From: Pseudolysinimonas_A sp039912695
GTDB lineage: Bacteria > Actinomycetota > Actinomycetes > Actinomycetales > Microbacteriaceae
Direction of reading: 5' to 3'
Assembly: GCF_039912695.1 (NCBI RefSeq)
Contig: NZ_JBDSPJ010000022.1
Location: 186,001 to 250,000, forward strand
DNA: 64,000 nucleotides
Below the pieces are notes generated by a model. That model was not told the origin of the DNA and searched no databases. It was given only the letters and a program-made list of their open reading frames with translations. Shown here piece by piece: positions 52,072 through 60,056 of the stretch; position 1 is the first letter of the stretch; every line of letters begins with the position of its first letter. The translations under genes were made by a program, and so were the position numbers.

Positions 52072-52350
52072 TTGAGATTGATTGTTCAAAAGATCGAGGA
52101 CCTCATTCCGAATGAACGCGATCGACATGCGGCTGCGACCGCGTTACGAAGTCTTGGCTTTACCAGCGCTCGGCTATCGACGCTACCTGACCCAATTGAG
52201 ATTACATTCCTTGTTCCGATCCTGGAGTTAACAGATGTCGATGACCTGGAGGCGTCCTTGGCTTTAATGAGGGCGCTTCCTAACGTGAAACCCTATGTCG
52301 TCGCCGATCCAGGCAATGTCCCGGCGCTTCCCTTTGATCTAACAATTTGA
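52072..52350 (+). CDS. Putative immunity protein for the Rhs tip
   Basis: 92 residues, acidic, soluble, alpha/beta, no signal peptide. It starts with TTG 8 bases after the restored toxin stop, with GAGAGGA as a ribosome site. Position, size and low-GC codon use match a cognate immunity gene. No family recognised. It ends just before a junction to an orphan Rhs tip. Confidence 0.6.
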   Translation: MRLIVQKIEDLIPNERDRHAAATALRSLGFTSARLSTLPDPIEITFLVPILELTDVDDLEASLALMRALPNVKPYVVADPGNVPALPFDLTI

Positions 52351-52456
52351 AGCTCACTATCGACGGCCCCTCTGGGCCTAGTCCTGCAGTACATCGCGGC
52401 CGAGGATATCGGCACGCTGCAGGCGACCTGACCTGAGTCGAGAACCAGGGATCGAG

Positions 52457-54259
52457 ATGCTCACAGCGCCCTCGACGTTGTCCGACGAGGGGATCGGTTC
52501 GCGGTCGCGCCCGGTCCTTCAGAACACATCGACCCCGGTAGCGCCGGGTGTCGGGTATCGGCAGCTCACGTACACGTTCACCACCACCGCAACCTCGCAC
52601 GACCTCACGGTCGGGTATACGGCGGCGGATGATGTCGGGTCTCTGTTGGTGTGGGATGGCGTGACGCTCACCCAGGATGCGTGGCCCGAAACGGTCCCCG
52701 TCTCGACGGTGTCGGATGGGGTGATCCGGTCGCAGTCGGGTCGGATCATTCGTGACGCCCTCACCGACACCACGACGGTAACCCCCGAGGTGTCGACTTA
52801 CACCTTCGACACGGCTGGCCGCCTGGTGCTGGCGAGCATCCCGCATCACACCCTCACCTACGCATTCGCCCCATCGAATGCGTGTGGAGTGAATGCGGGT
52901 GCCGGCAAGAACGGTAACCGTACCGGGTTCAGCGACAATTTTGATGGGTCGACGACGTCGGTGGCGTATTGCTACGACAACGCCGACCGGCTCACCGCCA
53001 CCACTGTCACGAACCCACCATCCGGGGCGAACCCGGTCGGCGGGGTCTCCCTGACCACCGCCGGCCCGACACCGACCCTGACGTATGACGCGCACGGCAA
53101 CACGACCCGGTTGGCCGATCAGGTACTCACGTATGACGTGGGGGATCGGCACATCAAGACGGTTCTGGATGATGGCACCACAATCACCTACCTGTTGGAT
53201 GCGGGGGGTCGGATGGTGCAACGCATCGTCACCGGTTCCCCAGGCGGGGTCGGCAACGGCACGGTCCGGTATCTGGCTGGTGGGGCGATCGCGGACGGTA
53301 CCGGTCATGTGGATCAGTGGATGATCTCCCTCCCCGGCGGTGCCTCCCTCACCATCACGACAGCGGACGGGTCGCAGAAGTGGGGTTACCCGAACCTGCA
53401 CGGTGACAACATCCTCGTCGCCGACCAAACCGGCACCCGGGTCGGGGACCGGTCGAAGTACGATCCGTTCGGGCCACCCATCAACCCCACCACCTGGGCC
53501 ATCGGCACCACCACCGCGGATGACGCGATCCCGGATCTGATTAACGGGGATGCCGACCTCGGCTGGGTCGGCGGTGCAGGGAAATACACCGAACATCGCG
53601 GGTCAGTCGCCACCATTGAGATGGGTGCCCGCCAGTATGTCCCGTCACTCGGGCGGTTCCTCGAAACCGACCCCGTCGAAGGCGGTGTCACCAACTCCTA
53701 CGACTACCCTGGGGATCCAGTCAACCAGATGGATCTGACTGGCGAAAAGGGATGTAAGCGAGACCCTTCCCGACCCAATTGGTGTGGAGGAAATTCCAAA
53801 ATTCGAGCGGTGTGGGATAAGAATCTCCCGATAACGAGAAAATATCTGGCGCTAGCCTTCGCCGCCGGTGCCGACTGTTCTCATGTAACAGAGACGAAAT
53901 TGATCATCTGCACCGGTGCGGGCCATAATGCAAGCGCTTCGTTGGGACAAATCTCGCATGACATTTGGTATTCCGGCGGGACGACTTGGGGGAACGTGTT
54001 CATTACCGGGAGCTCTTGGAAGGAACTCCAGCGCGATCCAAACGTTATTCGCCACGAGGAAGGTCACCCTCCACAGTGGGCACGGTATGATACAGAGTCC
54101 GATTTCCTCGCGGCGTACCTTACCGAGGCGGGGAAGGCGGAGGTGGCTTGGGGTTTGATTACAGATCCGAGCCTCCGAGGTAATTGTCTTGTGGCGCAGT
54201 GTCTAAATTCATTCGAGGTCGAAGCAAACGTTGTTTGGGGGCATTATGCACACGGCTAA
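52457..54259 (+). CDS. Orphan Rhs C-terminal part with HExxH metallopeptidase-like toxin tip
   Basis: 600 residues. From about residue 26 it is nearly identical to the main Rhs protein from the CBM-like domain to the core end (homology from DNA position ~52531, matching 50355). No signal peptide and no N-terminal body, so it is an orphan tip. The unique tip (after DLTG, about 53740) contains HEEGHPPQW with H533/H537 and a downstream FEVEAN with E587 or E589: a gluzincin-like zinc peptidase motif, known in polymorphic toxins. The tip is AT-rich relative to the core. It overlaps the next gene. Confidence 0.75.
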   Translation: MLTAPSTLSDEGIGSRSRPVLQNTSTPVAPGVGYRQLTYTFTTTATSHDLTVGYTAADDVGSLLVWDGVTLTQDAWPETVPVSTVSDGVIRSQSGRIIRDALTDTTTVTPEVSTYTFDTAGRLVLASIPHHTLTYAFAPSNACGVNAGAGKNGNRTGFSDNFDGSTTSVAYCYDNADRLTATTVTNPPSGANPVGGVSLTTAGPTPTLTYDAHGNTTRLADQVLTYDVGDRHIKTVLDDGTTITYLLDAGGRMVQRIVTGSPGGVGNGTVRYLAGGAIADGTGHVDQWMISLPGGASLTITTADGSQKWGYPNLHGDNILVADQTGTRVGDRSKYDPFGPPINPTTWAIGTTTADDAIPDLINGDADLGWVGGAGKYTEHRGSVATIEMGARQYVPSLGRFLETDPVEGGVTNSYDYPGDPVNQMDLTGEKGCKRDPSRPNWCGGNSKIRAVWDKNLPITRKYLALAFAAGADCSHVTETKLIICTGAGHNASASLGQISHDIWYSGGTTWGNVFITGSSWKELQRDPNVIRHEEGHPPQWARYDTESDFLAAYLTEAGKAEVAWGLITDPSLRGNCLVAQCLNSFEVEANVVWGHYAHG

Positions 54260-54719
54260 ACGATTGAAAAGCGGCGCATTAGCTGTCGTTATAGCGTCCC
54301 TGAGCTCGGCGACCCTCTCGTCGTGCGTCTATCCAGGAGTTCCTTTCACTCAGGTGTACTTGCATCGTCCTGATGCCTCGACGTTCGAATTCGTGGTGTG
54401 CCAAGAGGTCGAGGGAAATACGCTCCAAGTGGAATTCTTGCGAAGCGACGAGGGTTTGATTAAGGGCTGGGAGGCGACCTCTGCAGAAGAGGTGAAATTT
54501 GCGACAGGCGACCTTATTTTGACGAATCCGCCACCTGAGCCGTTCGCGCCAAATGTCGCGTGGTCTGCCCCAGACAACTTCCATTGGGTGGATTTCGCAA
54601 TCGGAAAATACGTGGACGGCATTTTCGAGACGGCCATCTCGGGTGAGTTTCGCGACGAAGGCGTATCGGGCAGGGATTGGCTGGATCAGGGCGGCAACTT
54701 GGTTGCCGCTCATTGCTGA
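54246..54719 (+). CDS. Lipoprotein, putative immunity protein for the metallopeptidase tip
   Basis: 157 residues, from the ATG at 54246, which has GGGGG upstream and overlaps the toxin end by 14 bases. Lipobox LSSC with C27, so the protein is anchored outside the membrane, where a peptidase toxin might be met. No family recognised. Immunity role inferred from position and from low GC; an ATG 15 bases earlier is possible. Confidence 0.55.
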   Translation: MHTAKRLKSGALAVVIASLSSATLSSCVYPGVPFTQVYLHRPDASTFEFVVCQEVEGNTLQVEFLRSDEGLIKGWEATSAEEVKFATGDLILTNPPPEPFAPNVAWSAPDNFHWVDFAIGKYVDGIFETAISGEFRDEGVSGRDWLDQGGNLVAAHC

Positions 54720-54759
54720 CCGCATGCAGCCGGTCAGGCAAACCTTCGCCGCCTTGAAC

Positions 54760-55453
54760 ACACGTATGACCCGGATGGGAAGATCCTGACCTTCACGGTG
54801 GGTGGGGTGTTGATGGCCCAGCCGACTTACACCTCGACTCAGTTGTTGCAGTCGGTGGCGTATCCCACGAATGGCACGAGCCTGTCGGCGATCACCCGCA
54901 ACGCGAGTACCGGGTCGACGGATGGGATGACCTGGTCATTCCCGGCCTTGACGACGACTCATCCGGCGGTGGGTGTCTACACGTCAGACTTCGAGTCCGA
55001 TGCTGGAGGTTGGGTCCCGGGGAGGGTGGATTCGGCAGTCGCGCAAGGTTCAACCAATCCACGCTCAGGTTCCGGCACGATGGAGACCTCGACATCGGAC
55101 AACGGCTACGCGAACGTTTCCGCGACGCGAACCCTAACGGGACTGACCATCGGGCGCTCTTACACGGCATCCATTTGGTTCGATCCTGATTCGAGCGGGT
55201 ACGTGTGGAATGTCGCGCTCGGTGTCACCGGAATCGGAGCGCCGACACCGACGGGGCTCGTCGCTGGCTATCAGCAGTTGTCGTATCAGTTCACGGCGAC
55301 AGACACCTCGCATGACCTCGAGATCACCTACGTCGCCGCGGCCACTGTGGGTACGTCAGTAGTCTGGGATGACGTGACTCTCACGCAGGATGCGTGGGTC
55401 GAGACCGTAACGGCAGCGTCGACCGTGTCGGATGGGGTGATCCGTTCTCAGTG
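54760..55453 (+). pseudogene. Rhs core remnant without toxin tip
   Basis: Homologous to main Rhs DNA at about 49875-50556 (TYDPDGKILTF, QPTYTSTQLLQSVAYPTNG, CBM-like domain, GVIRSQ). It has neither signal peptide nor core end; an open frame from 54798 runs past the homology to 55532 with unrelated residues. The homology stops abruptly at 55453. Its copy of the CBM domain has diverged more than that of the other tip. Confidence 0.8.
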
Positions 55454-55500
55454 GTCATCGATGCCCGAGGCGACAACAAGCCGTCGGCCTCGACCGCATA

Positions 55501-56040
55501 GTGCCTCGGGTCACCACAAATCAGCAACTTGATCGCCACCAGCTCCTCCGACTCCTCTGGCTCGAAGCGCCAGTCATCTTCAGCATCCTCACCCCCCAAG
55601 AGCAATGGGATCTGCACGAGCTCAGCCGCCCGAACGAGCAGCTCACCGAAGCCGAACTCGCCGAGCATCTGGCCGGCCTCCGCAAGACCAAGCCCTCGCT
55701 GGCAAACAAGGTAGGCAAGACCTACCGCGTCATCGAGCGAGTTCATCAAACGCTGCTCGAGTACGACGTCCCACTTTCAAATCACCTCGCAGTCAGTGCT
55801 GCCATTCGTCCGCTCGACCCGCGCCGTCGAATGCACGCCGTGCGTAAGCCAGACATCCCAAGAAAGTCTGGCCAGAAGGCGAGATACATCAGCGTCGCCC
55901 CGATCATGAAACCGGAGATCGACGTCCATCAGCTCAGCCGGGCTTTCATCGCCCTGATGCGTCACCAGCAAGAAGAAAAAGTCGGCGACTCAGCGAGCGA
56001 CCTTCCCTCGCGGTCTGAGGATGACCCCCGCGCCGCGTAG
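55501..56040 (+). CDS. Protein of unknown function, 179 residues
   Basis: GTG start just after the Rhs remnant. Charged and mostly helical; residues 1-90 (LTPQEQWDLHELSRPNEQLTE...) could be a helical regulator-like domain and the C-terminus is Asp/Arg-rich. No motif recognised. It overlaps the HTH gene tail-to-tail at 55990-56040. Codon use looks normal for the host. Confidence 0.5.
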   Translation: MPRVTTNQQLDRHQLLRLLWLEAPVIFSILTPQEQWDLHELSRPNEQLTEAELAEHLAGLRKTKPSLANKVGKTYRVIERVHQTLLEYDVPLSNHLAVSAAIRPLDPRRRMHAVRKPDIPRKSGQKARYISVAPIMKPEIDVHQLSRAFIALMRHQQEEKVGDSASDLPSRSEDDPRAA

Positions 56041-56418
56041 GTGGTTTAGCACCGCCGTAGGCGAGACGTCGAACTTCGAAGCAATCTGCGCTGCCGTCTG
56101 TCCGGCTTTGTACAACTCGATCACCCGCTTCGGGTCAGCCACCTTCGATCGCCAGTCGCGCAGCTCGACACCTTGCTTCACGAGCGCCCTCCGAATCGCA
56201 TCCCGATGACACCCGAACGAAGCCGCCAGAGCACCCATGGTCTCCCCCGTGAGGTACCGCCTGGCGACGTCCACTCGCTCCTCAACCGAGAGTCGCCTTT
56301 GCCGCTGATACACCCGCGGTGCAGCCGCGACTGGCCGCGACCCCGGTCGGCGAGACCGCTCAAGGAGCCGTTCTAGGGCGGGACCTCTGTTCCAAAGCGC
56401 CTCCGTTAGGACCTCCAA
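55990..56418 (-). CDS. Helix-turn-helix protein (recombinase-type HTH pair)
   Basis: 142 residues. Two HTH-like segments: LTGETMGALAASFGCHRDAIRRALVKQG (about 57-84) and YKAGQTAAQIASKFDVSPTAVLNHLRGAG (about 103-131), the second like the Hin/resolvase DNA-binding domain. No catalytic serine domain, so it is a DNA-binding protein rather than a recombinase. Possibly the remainder of a mobile element. Confidence 0.6.
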   Translation of the reverse strand: MEVLTEALWNRGPALERLLERSRRPGSRPVAAAPRVYQRQRRLSVEERVDVARRYLTGETMGALAASFGCHRDAIRRALVKQGVELRDWRSKVADPKRVIELYKAGQTAAQIASKFDVSPTAVLNHLRGAGVILRPRGKVAR

Positions 56419-56582
56419 AGAAACTCATGGTCGAAGGATGTTTCCGTCCGCACCGCTCGACAGGGCGATTTCGAGATCCCCGCGAAAACCCCGCGTCCGC
56501 GAAGATGTGGTGCGCAGGGAGTTCAGGCGGTCGGGGCGACCCGTATGCAGGAACAAGCCGAGTGCATATGAAGGGAGGCGTC

Positions 56583-57569
56583 ATGGTTAGCGTCACTCAG
56601 CGCATTAGACAGGTAAAGCAGCCGCGCGGCGGCTACATCCATCCGAAGACGATGGAGGTTCGCTACCTCGGATCGGGCGGCGTCGCCGCAGTCGTCGATC
56701 ACACTCTTGAGAACGTCCACGCCTCGCTCGTCGGTCTAGCTGTCGACTACCTCACGCGCTCCGCGCTGGGGAGGCCGGCCGCAGAAGTGTTCACGGTCTC
56801 GGTAGCGGCAGCGGGACGTCTCGGGGATGACTGGCGGGGATACGCGCTTGACCTCTGTGACCTGATCGAAGGATCCCGAGGTCGAGTCTTGGCGCTGCCG
56901 AATGACGAGAGCGCGAGGCACGCGCTCCCCAATCCGAAGAATCCGAACTGGGCCACCGACCGCGAGGTCTATCTGGTCCCTGACGATGAAGCGATCAAGG
57001 CTGCGATCAAACTCGCGTCCTTCGACGTCATCTTCCGTGCGGGGATGGCGGCGTACAACCCAGACGCGAGGACAGACCCCGACGCGATCACGCGCGAGCA
57101 CATCGCCGAGATGATCGCGGCATCGCTCGCGTTCGCGTGGGAGTACGGCCCTGTACTCGTTGACGGCTTCACGATGCTCGGCGGATACACGAAAACCGTA
57201 GATACGGGAGATGGCGACTTCGTCACGCGAGACACGCTGTGGGATTTCAAAGTGTCAGTGAATCCACCGACCAAGGACGACACCTTGCAACTTCTCATGT
57301 ACTGGCTCATGGCACGACGCTCCGACTGGAACTGGCGACCGACCTGGCATTGGGACCACTCCACGTCGGAGCCGGACTGGCTTGAAGCCTGGGACCTCGA
57401 TGACTATCTGCTCAAAAACCGCGCCTGGCCCGATGACCTGCGCGGACCCGCCCCGACTCACATCGGCGTCTACAATCCCCGGCTAGATGCCATCTATCGG
57501 CTCGCGGTCGACGGCATCCCCGCCGACGTGATCGAGGAAGTCTCGCGAGAAGTGATTGGGTACGTCTGA
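56583..57569 (+). CDS. PD-(D/E)XK-nuclease-like protein of unknown function
   Basis: 328 residues. The middle part has LVDGFTMLGGY, then DTLWDFKVSVN with D221 and K223, and QLLMYWLMAR: the order D...DxK...QxxxY of the PD-(D/E)XK nuclease superfamily (RecB/Cas4-like). Start ATG 56583 with GGGAGG 6 bases upstream; an ATG at 56568 is less likely. No helicase or recombination partner adjacent. Gap 56419-56582 holds no other gene that I can see. Confidence 0.55.
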   Translation: MVSVTQRIRQVKQPRGGYIHPKTMEVRYLGSGGVAAVVDHTLENVHASLVGLAVDYLTRSALGRPAAEVFTVSVAAAGRLGDDWRGYALDLCDLIEGSRGRVLALPNDESARHALPNPKNPNWATDREVYLVPDDEAIKAAIKLASFDVIFRAGMAAYNPDARTDPDAITREHIAEMIAASLAFAWEYGPVLVDGFTMLGGYTKTVDTGDGDFVTRDTLWDFKVSVNPPTKDDTLQLLMYWLMARRSDWNWRPTWHWDHSTSEPDWLEAWDLDDYLLKNRAWPDDLRGPAPTHIGVYNPRLDAIYRLAVDGIPADVIEEVSREVIGYV

Positions 57570-57635
57570 ACGACAGCGCTCGCGCCGGACCGATCCCCCA
57601 AGGACGATCCTTCCGAACTCAATATCGTCGCTGAC

Positions 57636-57851
57636 GTGACCGCGCCAGATCCTCCGGAACCTCTTGTCGGGCGCGAGGGCGACCTCGATGACGCTAGCTA
57701 TCAGATCCGAGAGGTCTACGCGCAATACGGACTGACCAACTACGCCTCGCAGGTGATGGAGAAGGGCATAGTCAACACGCTCGTCTTGAAGGCTTTCCGA
57801 TTCGACCCGGTCGCGTCCGCGCCCGGCGAGTACTACGACGCCCCGAGTTAG
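57636..57851 (+). CDS. Small protein of unknown function, 71 residues
   Basis: GTG start 7 bases after TATCGT (57623-57628), a leaderless-type promoter, which is the chief support. Acidic, no membrane segment. The stop overlaps the next gene's -10 box (TAGAGT). Confidence 0.4.
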   Translation: MTAPDPPEPLVGREGDLDDASYQIREVYAQYGLTNYASQVMEKGIVNTLVLKAFRFDPVASAPGEYYDAPS

Positions 57852-57860
57852 AGTGCAAGG

Positions 57861-59429
57861 GTGGCGGATCAGGAACCTCCCATCGAGCAGCTCGAGCGAC
57901 TGCGACGCCTCGCCTACTCGCGTGACGGAACAGCTGACGACCGTCGCCGGCTCGCCGAACTCGAAGCCGAACTGACGGCGCAGAGCGACGCCGAACCCGC
58001 GACTGTCACCTCGCAAGAAAAGCAGGTCGAACCCCTCGAGGTCACAATCTCGCGCGAGGTCGCCGAAACCGCCCCGCTGCGCCCCCGGCGATCAACCGAC
58101 GACCTCTCTCACTTCGCCGAGGCCATGGTGCGCGAGCGTGAGGTCGAACGCGATGTTCCCCCGCCGGTCGACCCCGTCATCCGTCGCAAGCGCCGCCGAC
58201 GCCGCGCAATCATCGGCGGAATCGTCGGCCTGGTTGTCGCCGCCCTCCTCGGCGGGTACATCACCTTCGCCCTCACCGCCCCGATCGGTTCGGCCACGAT
58301 CGATGCGACAGCTCCGACCGTCACACCTCCGGCGGCCACGCTGATATCGATGAGCCCTGAGGGCGAGTCCGCGATCAGCGTGAGTGGAGCCGACGATTAC
58401 CTCGGGGCAAGCGCGAGCGGCATTTGGATGTCGGGGGGCGGCGATGATCCGCTTCCGATCGCGAGCATCAGCAAGCTGATCACGACGCTGGTCGTGCTTG
58501 ACGCAAAGCCGCTGGGCGCCGGGGAAAACGGCCCGACCATCACTTTCGACAAGGCTGACCACGCCCTCTACGACAAGTACTACGTGCTCGACGCCACGAT
58601 CGCCGCGATGCCGACGGGCAGCTCGATGTCGGAACACGACGCCCTCGAAATGATGCTGGTGATCTCAGCATCCAACTATGCAGAAGCGGTGTCGACCTGG
58701 GCGTTCGGGTCGCAGAGCTCCTTCCTGCGGGCGACGAAGACCTGGCTGGCCGCGAACGGTCTCGACCACACGACGATGGTCGAACCGACCGGCATCGACG
58801 CCCGCAACACGAGCACCCCGAGTGACCTCATCGCGCTCGCGAAGATCGCGATGGCGAATCCGGTGGTCGCCGAAATCGTGAAGATGCAGACGCTCGAGGT
58901 TCCCAACGTGCCGCCGCAGCTCAACACGAACGACCTGCTCGGCGTCGACGGCATCAGCGGAATCAAGACCGGCACCCTCGACCCGAGCGGCTCGAACCTG
59001 CTCTTCTCCGCGACGATGGATGTCGGCACCGGCACGCCGCTCAACGTTGTGGGGGTCGTGCTCGGCGGCTTTTCTCACGAGTCGGTCGACCTCGACGTGA
59101 AGGCGCTGCTAGCGAGCATCACCGCGGGATTTCACAACGTCAACCTCGGCAACAGCGGCGACGAGATCGGAACCTACGCGACCCCGTGGGGTGAGTCCGC
59201 GAAGATCGTGTTGGGCAAGAGTTCGATCGTGCTGACCTGGTCCGATACCCCGATCACGACCACGTTTACCGTCGAGCCCCTGACGACCGGCGCACGAGGC
59301 GACACGGTCGGCGAGATCACCTGGGTTGCCGGGGCGACGACCGTCACGGCACCGCTGATCTTGGATGCCGACATCGACCCACCGACCGCCTGGTGGCGCC
59401 TGACCCACCCCTTCGATCTCGGGGGTTAA
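57861..59429 (+). CDS. D-alanyl-D-alanine carboxypeptidase-like protein (S11, DacA/PBP5 type)
   Basis: 522 residues. Long charged cytoplasmic N-terminus (1-115), one transmembrane helix (116-139) and an external S11-type serine peptidase domain. SxxK at S202-K205 (SISK), KTG at K369-G371 (IKTGT). The SxN motif position reads S269-A270-S271 (SASNYAEA), where homologues usually have SAN, so the asparagine may be replaced or shifted by one. It would trim the peptidoglycan stem peptide; the soluble N-terminus is unusual. GTG start after TAGAGT. Confidence 0.8.
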   Translation: MADQEPPIEQLERLRRLAYSRDGTADDRRRLAELEAELTAQSDAEPATVTSQEKQVEPLEVTISREVAETAPLRPRRSTDDLSHFAEAMVREREVERDVPPPVDPVIRRKRRRRRAIIGGIVGLVVAALLGGYITFALTAPIGSATIDATAPTVTPPAATLISMSPEGESAISVSGADDYLGASASGIWMSGGGDDPLPIASISKLITTLVVLDAKPLGAGENGPTITFDKADHALYDKYYVLDATIAAMPTGSSMSEHDALEMMLVISASNYAEAVSTWAFGSQSSFLRATKTWLAANGLDHTTMVEPTGIDARNTSTPSDLIALAKIAMANPVVAEIVKMQTLEVPNVPPQLNTNDLLGVDGISGIKTGTLDPSGSNLLFSATMDVGTGTPLNVVGVVLGGFSHESVDLDVKALLASITAGFHNVNLGNSGDEIGTYATPWGESAKIVLGKSSIVLTWSDTPITTTFTVEPLTTGARGDTVGEITWVAGATTVTAPLILDADIDPPTAWWRLTHPFDLGG

Positions 59430-59484
59430 CGTGCACGTGAGTCATCGCTTCGCATCCCACCGGTCCCGGCCTATCTTGGTCGGT

Positions 59485-60015
59485 GTGGCCTCCGTGAGAT
59501 TGATGATCGTGGCGATTGTGTCAACGGCACTTCTCGCGGGTTGCACGCCCACAGCCGTCGACCCGAGTCCCACCGCGATCGAATCGAGTCCCGGTTGCCC
59601 GGTGGGTTTGGTCGATGCGCTTCAGTCAGATCTCGCTGACAAGTTCGACGCGAACGCCGACTTAGTCTCGGTCACGGAAGATGCGACGGCGGAATTCCCG
59701 CCCGCCGAAATCGACTCTCTGATCGGGTGTCGCCTGATCGTTTCCACACCCACCGACGGCGGCGGGTCGGAGGGCGTTGGTACCCAAGTGCAACTCGTGG
59801 GGATTGCCCGCGAGGGCGTGACAAACACCTTGCTGAAGCTCGGGTGGACTCAGCCGTTCCCCGACACGGACCCGTCCGCCTACCAATCCCCCGACCAGGC
59901 TTCCGGCCTTGAGGTCTACGACCTGACTAACCCCGAGCAGCTGCCGCTTGACTTCGACGGCTGGGGCGACTTTATCGACGGCGGTTCAGTCGTCATTGGC
60001 GCGCCAGCCTTCTGA
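59485..60015 (+). CDS. Putative lipoprotein, paralogue of the one at 36822
   Basis: 176 residues from the GTG at 59485, 7 bases after TATCTT (59472-59477); an earlier in-frame GTG at 59431 is possible. Lipobox LAGC. Two to three cysteines with CPVGLVDAL. Resembles the lipoprotein at 36822. Function unknown. Convergent with the next gene. Confidence 0.65.
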   Translation: MASVRLMIVAIVSTALLAGCTPTAVDPSPTAIESSPGCPVGLVDALQSDLADKFDANADLVSVTEDATAEFPPAEIDSLIGCRLIVSTPTDGGGSEGVGTQVQLVGIAREGVTNTLLKLGWTQPFPDTDPSAYQSPDQASGLEVYDLTNPEQLPLDFDGWGDFIDGGSVVIGAPAF

Positions 60016-60056
60016 GTTCATTCGCGACTCGTCAGGTTGCCACCCGGCCGGTGGAA

